Of a stretch of 64,000 nt of DNA, positions 52,860 through 60,569 are shown in pieces. Positions within the stretch are counted from its first letter, which is position 1, and every line of letters begins with the position of its first letter. The position numbers and the translations under genes were made by a program. This stretch comes from Paenibacillus dendritiformis (GTDB lineage: Bacteria > Bacillota > Bacilli > Paenibacillales > Paenibacillaceae), in the NCBI RefSeq assembly GCF_945605565.1, contig NZ_OX216966.1:1167001-1231000 (forward strand). The letters run 5' to 3'. The notes under the pieces are model-generated. The model ran no database searches. It was not told the origin of the DNA and worked only from the letters and a program-made list of their open reading frames with translations.

Positions 52860-53975
52860 ATGAACGAACAAAAGCGTTATTTCAGCCGGGAGCTGCTGAG
52901 TTGGTACCGTGCGAACCGGCGGGATCTGCCTTGGCGGCGCCATTCGAATCCGTATTATACATGGGTATCGGAAATTATGCTCCAGCAGACTCGCGTCGAG
53001 ACCGTCAAGCCTTACTTCGAGCGATTCATCGCTCTTTTCCCGACGGTCGAGGCGCTGGCCGAAGCACCGGAAGAAGAGGTGCTGAAGGCATGGGAAGGAC
53101 TCGGCTACTATTCGCGAGCCCGCAATCTTCAAGCTGCCGCGCGCGAAGTGAAGGCGCAATACGGCGGCAGCATCCCGGACGACAAGGCCAAGGTCTCGGC
53201 CTTGAAGGGTATCGGGCCGTATACCGCGGGTGCGATTATGAGCATCGCGTTCAACCGGCCCGAGCCGGCCGTCGATGGCAATGTCATGCGGGTGCTATCG
53301 CGCTACTTCCGCCTGCATGACGACATCGCCAAGGCCGGCACCCGCGCGCATATGGAGCATCTGGCGCAGGAATTGATTCCCGAGGGGTGTGCCTCGGAAT
53401 TCAACCAGGCGCTGATGGAGCTGGGCGCGCTCGTCTGCATGCCCAAATCCCCGGCGTGCCTGCCATGCCCGGTCATGGAGCATTGTGCCGGACGGATTGC
53501 CGGCGAGGAGCTGATGCTGCCGGTGAAGACCAAGGCGAAGCCGCCGAAGCCGGAGCTTCGCTATGCAGCTATCGTGGAAGGCGCAGGGGAGCATGCGGGC
53601 AAGGTGCTGGTGCGCCAGCGCCCGGACACCGGACTGTTGGCGCGTATGTGGGAACTGCCCCATTTGCTGGCGCCGAAGACGGGAGGGCTGCTCGACTTGC
53701 GCGAGGAAGAAGCGATGGAGGCGTTGCGGCATGGGATGCAGTCGGAGGGCGTGCGGCTGAAGCCGATCGGGCATTGGACCGATGCAGAGCATACGTTCAG
53801 CCATATCCACTGGCAGATGCGCGTGTACCGTTGCGTAATAGAGGATACATCAAGCGGAATTGCTGGCGGCAAATATGCCTGGATCGGACCGGAAGAGATG
53901 GAGCGATTGGCGTTCCCGAACTTATTTTTACGACTATTGCATGCTTATTTCGCCGAGCGAAGACAGAACGGATAG
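52860..53975 (+). CDS. mutY: A/G-specific adenine DNA glycosylase
   Basis: Base-excision repair enzyme that removes adenine mispaired with 8-oxoguanine. The catalytic Glu is E38 in SEIMLQQTRV and the catalytic Asp is D139 in AVDGNVMRV. The helix-hairpin-helix is KGIGPYTAGAI. The 4Fe-4S ligands are C193, C200, C203 and C209 (C-x6-C-x2-C-x5-C). A C-terminal MutT-like domain recognises 8-oxoG. Length 371 aa is usual. GGGAGG precedes ATG 52860. A separate promoter for def begins shortly after its stop. Confidence 0.96.
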   Translation: MNEQKRYFSRELLSWYRANRRDLPWRRHSNPYYTWVSEIMLQQTRVETVKPYFERFIALFPTVEALAEAPEEEVLKAWEGLGYYSRARNLQAAAREVKAQYGGSIPDDKAKVSALKGIGPYTAGAIMSIAFNRPEPAVDGNVMRVLSRYFRLHDDIAKAGTRAHMEHLAQELIPEGCASEFNQALMELGALVCMPKSPACLPCPVMEHCAGRIAGEELMLPVKTKAKPPKPELRYAAIVEGAGEHAGKVLVRQRPDTGLLARMWELPHLLAPKTGGLLDLREEEAMEALRHGMQSEGVRLKPIGHWTDAEHTFSHIHWQMRVYRCVIEDTSSGIAGGKYAWIGPEEMERLAFPNLFLRLLHAYFAERRQNG

Positions 53976-54003
53976 CATTTTTATTTCCGCAGCGAACCTA
54001 TGT

Positions 54004-54061
54004 TATAATAGACACCATTACGAAAAGGCAGGCCGACGGCAGACGTCATCCTGCCTTTTCG
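54004..54061 (+). promoter_or_regulatory. Promoter and leader hairpin of the deformylase gene
   Basis: A perfect -10 TATAAT lies at 54004-54009, with a weak -35. Just inside the expected transcript is a perfect 12-bp inverted repeat, CGAAAAGGCAGG (54021-54032) and CCTGCCTTTTCG (54050-54061). It ends 25 bases before the deformylase start codon. It may be a terminator for mutY, an attenuator or an mRNA-stabilising leader. Confidence 0.6.
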
Positions 54062-54086
54062 ATTTGAAGTGAGGGTGAGTGTGTTC

Positions 54087-54599
54087 ATGGCTCAACGAGA
54101 AATCCTTCCTTTTGGAGATCCGATACTACGCAAAATATGCCGTCCAGTTACCGAGGTGAACCGCCGGATTTTGGCGCTGCTGGATGATTTGAAAGATACC
54201 CTCTATGCCCGCCCCGGCCGGGCAGGCCTGGCCGCGCCGCAAATCGGCGTGCTGCGGCGCGTGCTCGTCATGGACTGCGGCGACGGCCTGATTGAATTGA
54301 TTAACCCGCAGCTCCTGAAGGCCGAGGGGGAAGAAGACGGGATGGAAGGGTGCCTGTCCTATCCGGGGTATTACGGCCGCGTAAAGCGATATCAGTACGT
54401 CAAAATCAGCAGCATGGATCGCAACGGGGAGACATTCACGCTGGAGGGAGAAAACCTCCTGGCCCGCTGCATCCAGCATGAGATGGACCATCTGGACGGG
54501 AAACTGTTCATTGACCATGTGACCGACAGCCATCTCGTCCACGAAGCCACCCATCAATATGTCCCGCTGCTCGACGTAATTCGTCTCTCGAACGGTTAA
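54087..54599 (+). CDS. def: Peptide deformylase
   Basis: Metalloenzyme that removes the N-formyl group from nascent proteins. All three motifs are intact: GLAAPQIG (47-54), EGCLSYPG (87-94, ligand C89) and QHEMDHLDG (130-138, ligands H131 and H135). The length (170 aa) and motifs suggest a type I-like enzyme. ATG 54087 follows GAGGGTGAG; the GTG at 54069 overlaps that region. No fmt gene lies next to it, so it is probably a second, stand-alone deformylase gene. Confidence 0.95.
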   Translation: MAQREILPFGDPILRKICRPVTEVNRRILALLDDLKDTLYARPGRAGLAAPQIGVLRRVLVMDCGDGLIELINPQLLKAEGEEDGMEGCLSYPGYYGRVKRYQYVKISSMDRNGETFTLEGENLLARCIQHEMDHLDGKLFIDHVTDSHLVHEATHQYVPLLDVIRLSNG

Positions 54600-55467
54600 T
54601 AATAGATATAGTCATATTTCCCGTACTGAAAACCGACCGATACGGTACTGCCGCCCGGCATCCCTGCACGACGAGTAATGCGATTATTATTCAAGAGGGC
54701 CGCCGGGTATTTTGACATGGAGCAGGCTGCAACCGAACAAAGCGGCTGAGTATTGGCTGAGAAGTAGTTTAGCAAGCCAAGACAAAAGTAAATGCAAAAG
54801 ACAGTAGTGCAGTAGCGTGCAGCATGTACAAGATAATACAGTAGACAGCAAAAAGTACTGGGATAGCTGAATATCCTGAGTTGAAGATGCCGCACAAGAT
54901 AGTAGGGTTTAAAGTTCTTTTGGTCATTATCCCATCCACTCATAAAAAGGGCACCGTAGCGGCACCGCAGTTCTTGCTGCGTCGTAATTACATCAACTGA
55001 AAAGTTTTCGGGAGAATAAAACTGCAGCCTTCAATCTCTCTAAGCCTAAGTTATTTCTAATTTTGCAGTCACACAGTCACCACTTCGCATCACCGCCATG
55101 CACGCATCACCATATGCACGCATCACCATATGCACACAGTCACCACCTATGCACGCATCACCGCCATGCACGCAGTCACCACCTATGCACACAGTCACCA
55201 CCTATGCACACAGTCACCACCATCAGGCAGTCACCGCCATGTAAAAACGCGTATCGCCGGGAAATGGGCCCCATCATAAAAAACTCTCTTTGTTTTTAAT
55301 AGAAGCGCACCATTTGTCACACCGAAGTCCAACTCCGCTGACCGGTCTCCCTGCAACAGATCAAACGTCCAGAAGAAGTAACGGCAGAGTCGATCGTTGA
55401 TCAAACTCGAAAAGTTGAGTATCGGCCAGATGAACCCAGTGAGCATTAGCCAGGGGAGGACTACCCG
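54600..55467. other. Gene-free stretch before the transposase-like gene
   Basis: No gene can be supported here. A minus-strand open frame over 54596-54943 lacks a ribosome binding site and family features. 55069-55243 is a short-unit tandem repeat. The part 55244-55467 has an open minus-strand frame (segment LTGFIWPILNFSSLINDRL) that I do not recognise. Confidence 0.6.
55069..55243. repeat. Tandem repeat of 17-19-bp units
   Basis: Units of the type CACACAGTCACCACCTATG and CACGCATCACCGCCATG are repeated about ten times with variation. The plus-strand frame through it is only His/Ser/Pro/Cys-rich, as expected of such a repeat, and is not called as a gene. Confidence 0.88.
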
Positions 55468-56412
55468 CTATGCAGCGGAAAATACATAAGAGGTGTTCGA
55501 AACACTCGCTTCACGGAACGATAAGCATGAACGCAATAAATAGCCCCACGATGATAATCCACGGGCTGCGGCATTATAGCGGAAACAGAACTCATCCAAG
55601 TATAACTGGAGGTATGTAGATCCGATGCCGTGAAACGTATTATTCATCCACTGCCAGGCACGTTTGAATGTTTGGTACAGGAAGCTGTTGCGCTTGACAT
55701 GGAAGTTATAGCGAATAATGGAGACGGTAGAATCGCTATGAGCATGAAGCTTGGCGAATTCATCACTGCCTGTGCGCAAGAGCGATTTGCCCGAGCAATG
55801 CACACGGTCAACTATCTTCATCTTGATCCTCCGGGAATGGGCTCCCTGATCATCCATTTCGATATCAGGAGCTGGATTGCCGGCATCTGAATTGACGGAT
55901 TCCACACTGCCGGACTCAGCAACAATAATCGGGCACTCCCGCTCATGGAGAAGGATAGGGGAATAAAAGGGCCGGCCATAGAAAGCTACGATGCCATGGA
56001 CCTCCCCCTTCAACGGCTGAGCAGCGTCGGCACGGTTAATGGCCGTTCGTATCTTATGGAGCATTGACCAAGCCGTCTTGTAAGTCACTTCAATGAGGGA
56101 GCGAAGTTCAACTGCATTGATTGTTATATCGGTACGGGAGACGATCCAGATCGCCGTAAGCCACTTCCACAGCGCCGTACGGCTTCCCTCCATTATCGTT
56201 CCTGCTGTAAGCGAGGTTTGATGACGGCAAGCGCGGCAATCATAGAGCGGCAGCCGACGAGTCTTGATGACATAAGCCTCGCCATGATGGCAACGCGGGC
56301 ATACAAAGCCAGAGGGCCATTTCATACGAAACAAGAAAGAGTTGATCTCGGCTTCATTATGTAACAGCTGCAGCAGTTCTTCCACGCTATTAATCGACTC
56401 CCAGACGCCCAT
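55468..56412 (-). CDS. IS1595/ISXO2-like transposase-family protein, possibly domesticated
   Basis: Protein of 314 residues. The N-terminal zinc ribbon is CPRCHHG...CRACRHQTS (two C-x2-C pairs). The following region, KTAWSMLHKIRTAI, and the C-terminal segment LQLYLDEFCFRYNAA are typical of the IS1595-type DDE family. The expected first catalytic motif (VDETYVGG-like) reads GEVHGIVAFYGRP, so an acidic catalytic residue appears lost. I found no terminal inverted repeats or target duplication. The gene has a strong consensus promoter with LexA-like sites and a GGAGGGG ribosome site. This suggests a resident, regulated gene rather than a fresh insertion; the role is unknown. Confidence 0.72.
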   Translation of the reverse strand: MGVWESINSVEELLQLLHNEAEINSFLFRMKWPSGFVCPRCHHGEAYVIKTRRLPLYDCRACRHQTSLTAGTIMEGSRTALWKWLTAIWIVSRTDITINAVELRSLIEVTYKTAWSMLHKIRTAINRADAAQPLKGEVHGIVAFYGRPFYSPILLHERECPIIVAESGSVESVNSDAGNPAPDIEMDDQGAHSRRIKMKIVDRVHCSGKSLLRTGSDEFAKLHAHSDSTVSIIRYNFHVKRNSFLYQTFKRAWQWMNNTFHGIGSTYLQLYLDEFCFRYNAAARGLSSWGYLLRSCLSFREASVSNTSYVFSAA

Positions 56413-56442
56413 GCCGTCTCTGCCCCTCCAAAAGAAAAAATG

Positions 56443-56491
56443 AGAACGTATATTCTGTTTTTATTATACCGAACTAACGTTCTTATTTCAA
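56443..56491 (-). promoter_or_regulatory. Promoter with two LexA (SOS)-like boxes
   Basis: On the minus strand TTGAAA (56491-56486) and TATAAT (56468-56463) are spaced by 17 bases. The spacer holds AGAACGTTAGTTCG (56483-56470), a GAAC-N4-GTTC match to the Bacillus LexA box. Just downstream of the -10 is AGAATATACGTTCT (56456-56443), a second match with one half-site change. Both positions would block transcription. Confidence 0.65.
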
Positions 56492-56665
56492 GTGCTTTTT
56501 TGAAAATTAATCCAATAAATTTGGGTTGCGGTGTCCACGATTAGTATCAGAATATGTGAAGGATTTCAAACACTTAATAAATAGCCTGCGGAAGCGAATT
56601 AATAGATGTAAGGTGCGTTTCTTGGACAACAAGCATGCTTTTTTGAGACGAATAGCTCTCAATTT

Positions 56666-56724
56666 CCTTTGCGTCACTATCCCATTGCGTCACCTTGAGT
56701 GGAGGGGATAATGGACAAAAGGAC
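56666..56724. repeat. Inverted pair of the dispersed GGGATA repeat
   Basis: The plus-strand copy TTGAGTGGAGGGGATA...ACAAAAGG (56695-56724) lies directly beside a minus-strand copy (AATGGGATAGTGACGCAAAGG, complement of about 56666-56690). Related direct copies are at 10807, 11007, 39211 and 39326. Confidence 0.7.
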
Positions 56725-56751
56725 ATAAATATAGGCACTGCTCGATTCGAC

Positions 56752-56840
56752 AAAAAGGAAATTCTGGGCAAAAGCAAAAAGGAAATTCTGGGCAAAGCAA
56801 AAAGGAAAGTCTGCGAAAATCAAAAAGGGAAGTACAGGGG
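56752..56840. repeat. Four copies of a 23-25-bp repeat
   Basis: CAAAAAGGAAATTCTGGG-like units start at 56752, 56777, 56800 and 56823, each separated by a short GCAAA-type link. No gene is seen between 56484 and 57059. Confidence 0.85.
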
Positions 56841-57059
56841 AAAGGAACTGCTGACGTGAAGCAACTAGTGAGATTAGACGTGGTCAGGTACGAAGCTCGC
56901 GCATGGCCAGGGTGGTGCTGAGGTGTAATGTGCTTATGGCCGGGTGTGGCGAAGGTGATGACCGCGTAGGGTAAGGCGGCTGCTGTGAAAATGATTCGAA
57001 CGAGGCAGCGTTAAGGGTAATGAGCAATAGTGGAGTGTCAACAGTAAATGATTGTTATA

Positions 57060-57226
57060 TCAATTTACGTAGTCGTACAGCTCCAACGCAAGATGCTGAA
57101 GGCTCTGGAAGTTCGTCTGATGAATGAATTCGGTCTTCATTACCTTAAATGTAGTTTCAGTAATGGCGTTATCATAAGGACGCCTTTTCATACTTAAAGA
57201 ACGATCGATCTGGAACGTAATAAGTT
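57060..57226 (-). pseudogene. 3' remnant of an IS3/IS150-type transposase gene
   Basis: On the minus strand a frame reads LITFQIDRSLSMKRRPYDNA, then ITETTFKVMKTEF and LELYDYVN before the stop. This is the end of the integrase core of IS3-family OrfB, including the PYDNA and the catalytic Glu of the T/MES-FK-K segment (here TETTFK). The 5' part is missing and the frame is lost upstream. It marks past IS activity at the edge of the low-GC cluster. Confidence 0.8.
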
Positions 57227-57246
57227 GTAGTGAATGTATGAGTACG

Positions 57247-57277
57247 TTGCCACAATTTTTAACAAAAAATGTTGCAA
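57247..57277. promoter_or_regulatory. AT-rich near-palindrome upstream of the XRE-AbrB gene
   Basis: TTGCCACAATTTTT and AAAAAATGTTGCAA form an imperfect 14-bp inverted repeat around AAC, about 65 bases before the regulator start. It is a candidate operator; a possible -35 TTGATA lies just after at 57282. Confidence 0.4.
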
Positions 57278-57339
57278 ACTGTTGATAGATTTCACACTTG
57301 GAGCTTCTATATATTTAAACGTATAGGGAGATGAAAAAT

Positions 57340-57780
57340 ATGATTAGTATGAATATTCGTGTTTTGCGTAAAAAGCATAAAATGAGTCAGGAACAATTAG
57401 CTGAGAAGGTAAACGTGTCACGACAGACCGTAGCAAAGTGGGAAAACGGGGATGCCTTGCCCGATATTTTTAAATGCAAGATACTCGCTGATATTTTTCA
57501 AGTAACCTTGGATCAATTATCCCGGAATATGAGTGAAGAAGAGGCGAATCAGATCGGTCCCAAGGGGAAGCAGTTCTTTGGTGTTGTGAAGGTAGGGGAT
57601 CGGGGACAGATTGTGATTCCCAAACAGGCACGCGAAATGTATCAGATTCAAGCTGGTGATAAGCTGATTGTCTTGGGAGAAGATGCGACAAAAGGAATTG
57701 CTCTCTTAAAAAGTGAGAATTTCATGGAATTTGTAGAGATGATCCAAAAAGCTGAGCGGGAGGTAGATGAATCAGAATGA
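57340..57780 (+). CDS. XRE-HTH / SpoVT-AbrB fusion regulator
   Basis: Transcriptional regulator of 146 residues that joins two DNA-binding types. Residues 1-58 form a Cro/CI-like helix-turn-helix (MSQEQLAEKVNVSRQTVAKWENG). About residues 80-130 form an AbrB/MazE-like swapped-hairpin domain (VVKVGDRGQIVIPKQAREMY). AGGGAG lies nine bases before ATG 57340; ATG 57331 touches that site and is excluded. The stop overlaps the glycosyltransferase start (ATGA). GC content is clearly below the genome average, as for the partner gene, suggesting joint acquisition. It probably controls its own operon. Confidence 0.88.
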   Translation: MISMNIRVLRKKHKMSQEQLAEKVNVSRQTVAKWENGDALPDIFKCKILADIFQVTLDQLSRNMSEEEANQIGPKGKQFFGVVKVGDRGQIVIPKQAREMYQIQAGDKLIVLGEDATKGIALLKSENFMEFVEMIQKAEREVDESE

Positions 57781-58964
57781 GCAAAATTGTATTTTTTTCG
57801 ATACCCGCACATGGTCATACCAATCCGACCATTCCGGTGGTAACCGAGTTAGTCAATAGAGGACATCAAGTTTGGTATTATTCCTTTCTAGAATTTCAGG
57901 GGAAAATAGAAGGTGCTGGCGCTGCATTTATTGCTTGTGATGAATTCTTGCCCCAGCTATCACATAAAGAATTGAATCGTAAGGTTGGCAAAGATTTTGC
58001 AGCATTGATTGAAATGGTTGCCGATACGACCATTGCTTTGGATGAAAAGGTTTGTAAGGAATTAAGGGAAATTCAGCCGGATTGTATTGTATCCGACTCT
58101 TTATGCTTTTGGGGAAAATTATTTGCAAAAAAACTAGGAATTCCATATATTTGTTCGACTACTACCTTTGCTTTTAATCAGTATACAGCGAAACTGATGA
58201 AGCGGGGTTTCATAGAATTATGGAGAATGATCGTGGGTTTGCCCCGAATAAACAAAAAAATTCAGTTGTTAAAGGATCATGGGTATGAAGTAGAGAATTT
58301 TGTCTCGATTATTCAAAATAATAATGAAACGGACACCATTGTTTATACTGCGAAAGAATTCCAGCCGATGGCGGGTACCTTTTCTGAGCGATATGCTTTT
58401 GTCGGACCATCCATCAGGCAGTCTCCGCCGGTACAGAATAATAAAAAAGATAGAAAAATAATCTACGTTTCCCTTGGGACTATACTTAATCAAAATCAAG
58501 ATTTTTACCAAAACCTTATCCAGGCATTTGCAGATACGGACTATGATGTTGTGATGTCAGTTGGTGAAAAAACTGAGATTTCTTCTCTTGGCACCATACC
58601 AGGAAATTTCACTGTGAAAAACTTTGTGGATCAGATATCGGTATTACAGACAGCAGATGTATTTATTACCCATTGCGGCATGAATAGTGCGAATGAAAGC
58701 CTGTATTTTGGAGTTCCAATGGTTTTATTTCCGCAACATAGCGAACAAAGAGTAGTGGCTGATCGGGTTGCTGAACTGGGTGCAGGATTAAAATTGAAAG
58801 GAAAGAAGCCAAAAGATTTGGCAACAGCGGTATCTGAGGTGTTCGCGAATCGGACATATCAGGAAAATGCGCAGAAACTGTCAGAAACTTTTCAGAATGC
58901 TGGCGGTGCAGTAGAAGCAGCCAATGTGATTCTAACTAAAATTCGAGAGAAATCCTACAAGTGA
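57777..58964 (+). CDS. MGT-type (macrolide) UDP-glycosyltransferase
   Basis: GT1-family, GT-B fold enzyme of 395 residues similar to OleD/Mgt and Bacillus YjiC/YojK. Such enzymes glucosylate macrolides, flavonoids or other hydrophobic acceptors with UDP-sugars. The N-terminal acceptor domain starts IVFFSIPAHGHTNPTIPV with the likely catalytic His in AHGHTNP. The C-terminal donor domain carries THCGMNSANESLYFGVPMV (H299) and QHSEQRVVADRV. Low-GC gene coupled to the XRE-AbrB regulator. A role in antibiotic tolerance or modification of a natural product is plausible but unproven. Confidence 0.9.
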   Translation: MSKIVFFSIPAHGHTNPTIPVVTELVNRGHQVWYYSFLEFQGKIEGAGAAFIACDEFLPQLSHKELNRKVGKDFAALIEMVADTTIALDEKVCKELREIQPDCIVSDSLCFWGKLFAKKLGIPYICSTTTFAFNQYTAKLMKRGFIELWRMIVGLPRINKKIQLLKDHGYEVENFVSIIQNNNETDTIVYTAKEFQPMAGTFSERYAFVGPSIRQSPPVQNNKKDRKIIYVSLGTILNQNQDFYQNLIQAFADTDYDVVMSVGEKTEISSLGTIPGNFTVKNFVDQISVLQTADVFITHCGMNSANESLYFGVPMVLFPQHSEQRVVADRVAELGAGLKLKGKKPKDLATAVSEVFANRTYQENAQKLSETFQNAGGAVEAANVILTKIREKSYK

Positions 58965-59141
58965 CCCATATAGCTAGACAGGCTATTTCATTAAGCAATC
59001 TTTAGGGCATGAATTAGGCTCATTTTTTTCTGGTGAACGATTGTCCTTCTCTGAGAAGGAACCTAGGAGGACAGCGGGAGTGCCAGTAGGTAGGAGAACG
59101 GAAGTGACCTGGGAGGGACGGGGGTGCTAAGTGAGCGGCGT

Positions 59142-59168
59142 AAAAAACCGGAGGCAAAGGCCTCCGGC
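59142..59168 (-). terminator. Terminator of the FGE gene
   Basis: On the minus strand GCCGGAGGC/GCCTCCGG with a CTTT loop is followed by six T residues, about 50 bases past the FGE stop. The rest of 58965-59216 holds no gene. Confidence 0.92.
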
Positions 59169-59216
59169 TAATGGTGTGACTCTCTGAGACAGCGAGGGCA
59201 CTTTCGTGAAAAGGCA

Positions 59217-60332
59217 TCAGTTGGCGTCGGCTGCGCAGCGGAAGCCGAGGTTGCCGGTGGAGCTGTCGGGGGTGTTTTTGCTCCGTGCCCCGACGCGGTA
59301 GCGGTTGCAGTATGATTTGTGACACAGGTAGGAGCCGCCCTTCATTACGCGTTCCGTTCCTGTCTGCGGTCCGCGCGGTTGATCGGCAGGGCCGCGCTCG
59401 TCCGGGTTCGCGGTGAACCAATCCGCGCACCATTCCCATACGTTGCCGGCGACGTTGTACAGCCCGTAGCCGTTCGGCTCGAAGGCGTCGACGGGAGCTG
59501 TGCCGATGTATCCGTCGCTGGCGTTGTTTTTGACGGGGAATTTGCCCTGCCATATGTTGCAGCGATGCTCCCCGTCCGGCTTCAGCAGATCTCCCCAAGG
59601 ATAGCGTCTGCGTTCCAGTCCGCCGCGAGCGGCGAACTCCCACTCGCTCTCGGTGGGGAGGCGCGTGCCGGCCCATTCACAGTAGGCCTGGGCATCATGC
59701 CATGACACGTGGATGACGGGATGGTTCATCCGTTCGGCGACGCTGCTGCCGGGGCCTTCCGGACGATGCCAGCAGGCCTGGCGGACGCCAAGCCACCAGG
59801 GGGTTCCCTGCGGGCGGCCGATGACGTGCTTCTCTTCCAGATCGGGAGCAAGCAGATGGAAGACGTAGGACCAGCCGAAGCGCTCCGCTTCGGTTACATA
59901 GCCCGTCGCCGCGACGAAGCGGGCGAATTCTTCATTCGTGACGGCATAAGGAGCAATCCGGAAGGGGCCGACCGTCACTTCCCGGATCGGTCCTTCCCCG
60001 TCCGCCGGGAACGATTCGGCATCCTCCGAGCCCATGGCGAAGGTGCCGCCTTCCAGGAGGATGAAGGTGTCCCGGGACGGGCGCGACGCAGCTTCTCCGT
60101 CCCAATTGGCCAGCAGCTGCCGTGCGTCCTGGACAGAATCGTCCGGCGGGACGGCAGCTGCAGTATTGTCCATGCTCGTCGAAGAAGTGGAGGCATGGAG
60201 TCCGGAGCAATCGGGGCCGGCTTGTCCGCTCAGGCGATCCCCGGCTGCCGGTTCTGCCGAGAGGGAGGTGCCGCGCGCTGCGGCGCAGCAAGGCCGCGGT
60301 GAACCGTCTGGATGTTGGTTGATTGGAGTCAT
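59217..60332 (-). CDS. Formylglycine-generating enzyme (sulfatase-modifying factor)
   Basis: Oxidises the Cys of CxPxR motifs in sulfatases to C-alpha-formylglycine. The 371 residues have a low-complexity N-terminus (1-88), then the FGE-sulfatase domain starting LLEGGTFAMGSEDAESFPADGEGP. The active-site Cys pair is C337/C342 in GGSYLCHKSYCNRYRVGAR, the signature that separates true FGE from other SUMF1-like proteins. The Ca-site segment NVWEWCADWF is intact. AAGGAGG lies ten bases before ATG 60332. A CxPxR sulfatase gene lies 3 kb away, the likely client. There is no signal peptide, so maturation is cytoplasmic. Confidence 0.93.
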   Translation of the reverse strand: MTPINQHPDGSPRPCCAAARGTSLSAEPAAGDRLSGQAGPDCSGLHASTSSTSMDNTAAAVPPDDSVQDARQLLANWDGEAASRPSRDTFILLEGGTFAMGSEDAESFPADGEGPIREVTVGPFRIAPYAVTNEEFARFVAATGYVTEAERFGWSYVFHLLAPDLEEKHVIGRPQGTPWWLGVRQACWHRPEGPGSSVAERMNHPVIHVSWHDAQAYCEWAGTRLPTESEWEFAARGGLERRRYPWGDLLKPDGEHRCNIWQGKFPVKNNASDGYIGTAPVDAFEPNGYGLYNVAGNVWEWCADWFTANPDERGPADQPRGPQTGTERVMKGGSYLCHKSYCNRYRVGARSKNTPDSSTGNLGFRCAADAN

Positions 60333-60569
60333 CGTGCTCGCCTCCTTGGCTGAAATAAAATCGCTTGGACAATACGATTGCAAATCATATTTTACGGCCT
60401 ATATTGTATTTGTGCTCTTCTGCGTCTTCCGTGTATGCGATGTGCAGATGTGCACTCTAGTGTCTGAAGGCAGTGTCGGCTTAAGTGAACTCTACTAGGT
60501 GTATTAGATCGTCATGCGGCCGCTTCCCTAGCGAGTCCGCAAGGCAGTGTCATGCTTACGTGCATTGTA

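Noticed and set aside
54596..54943. 115-codon minus-strand frame ending in GFQYGKYDYIYY
   Set aside because: The hydrophobic/Cys-rich middle has no family likeness and no ribosome site was seen; it could hide a remnant, but this cannot be supported.
55063..55299. His-rich 78-codon frame, possible metal-binding peptide
   Set aside because: The composition is dictated by the CAC-rich tandem repeat and there is no ribosome site.
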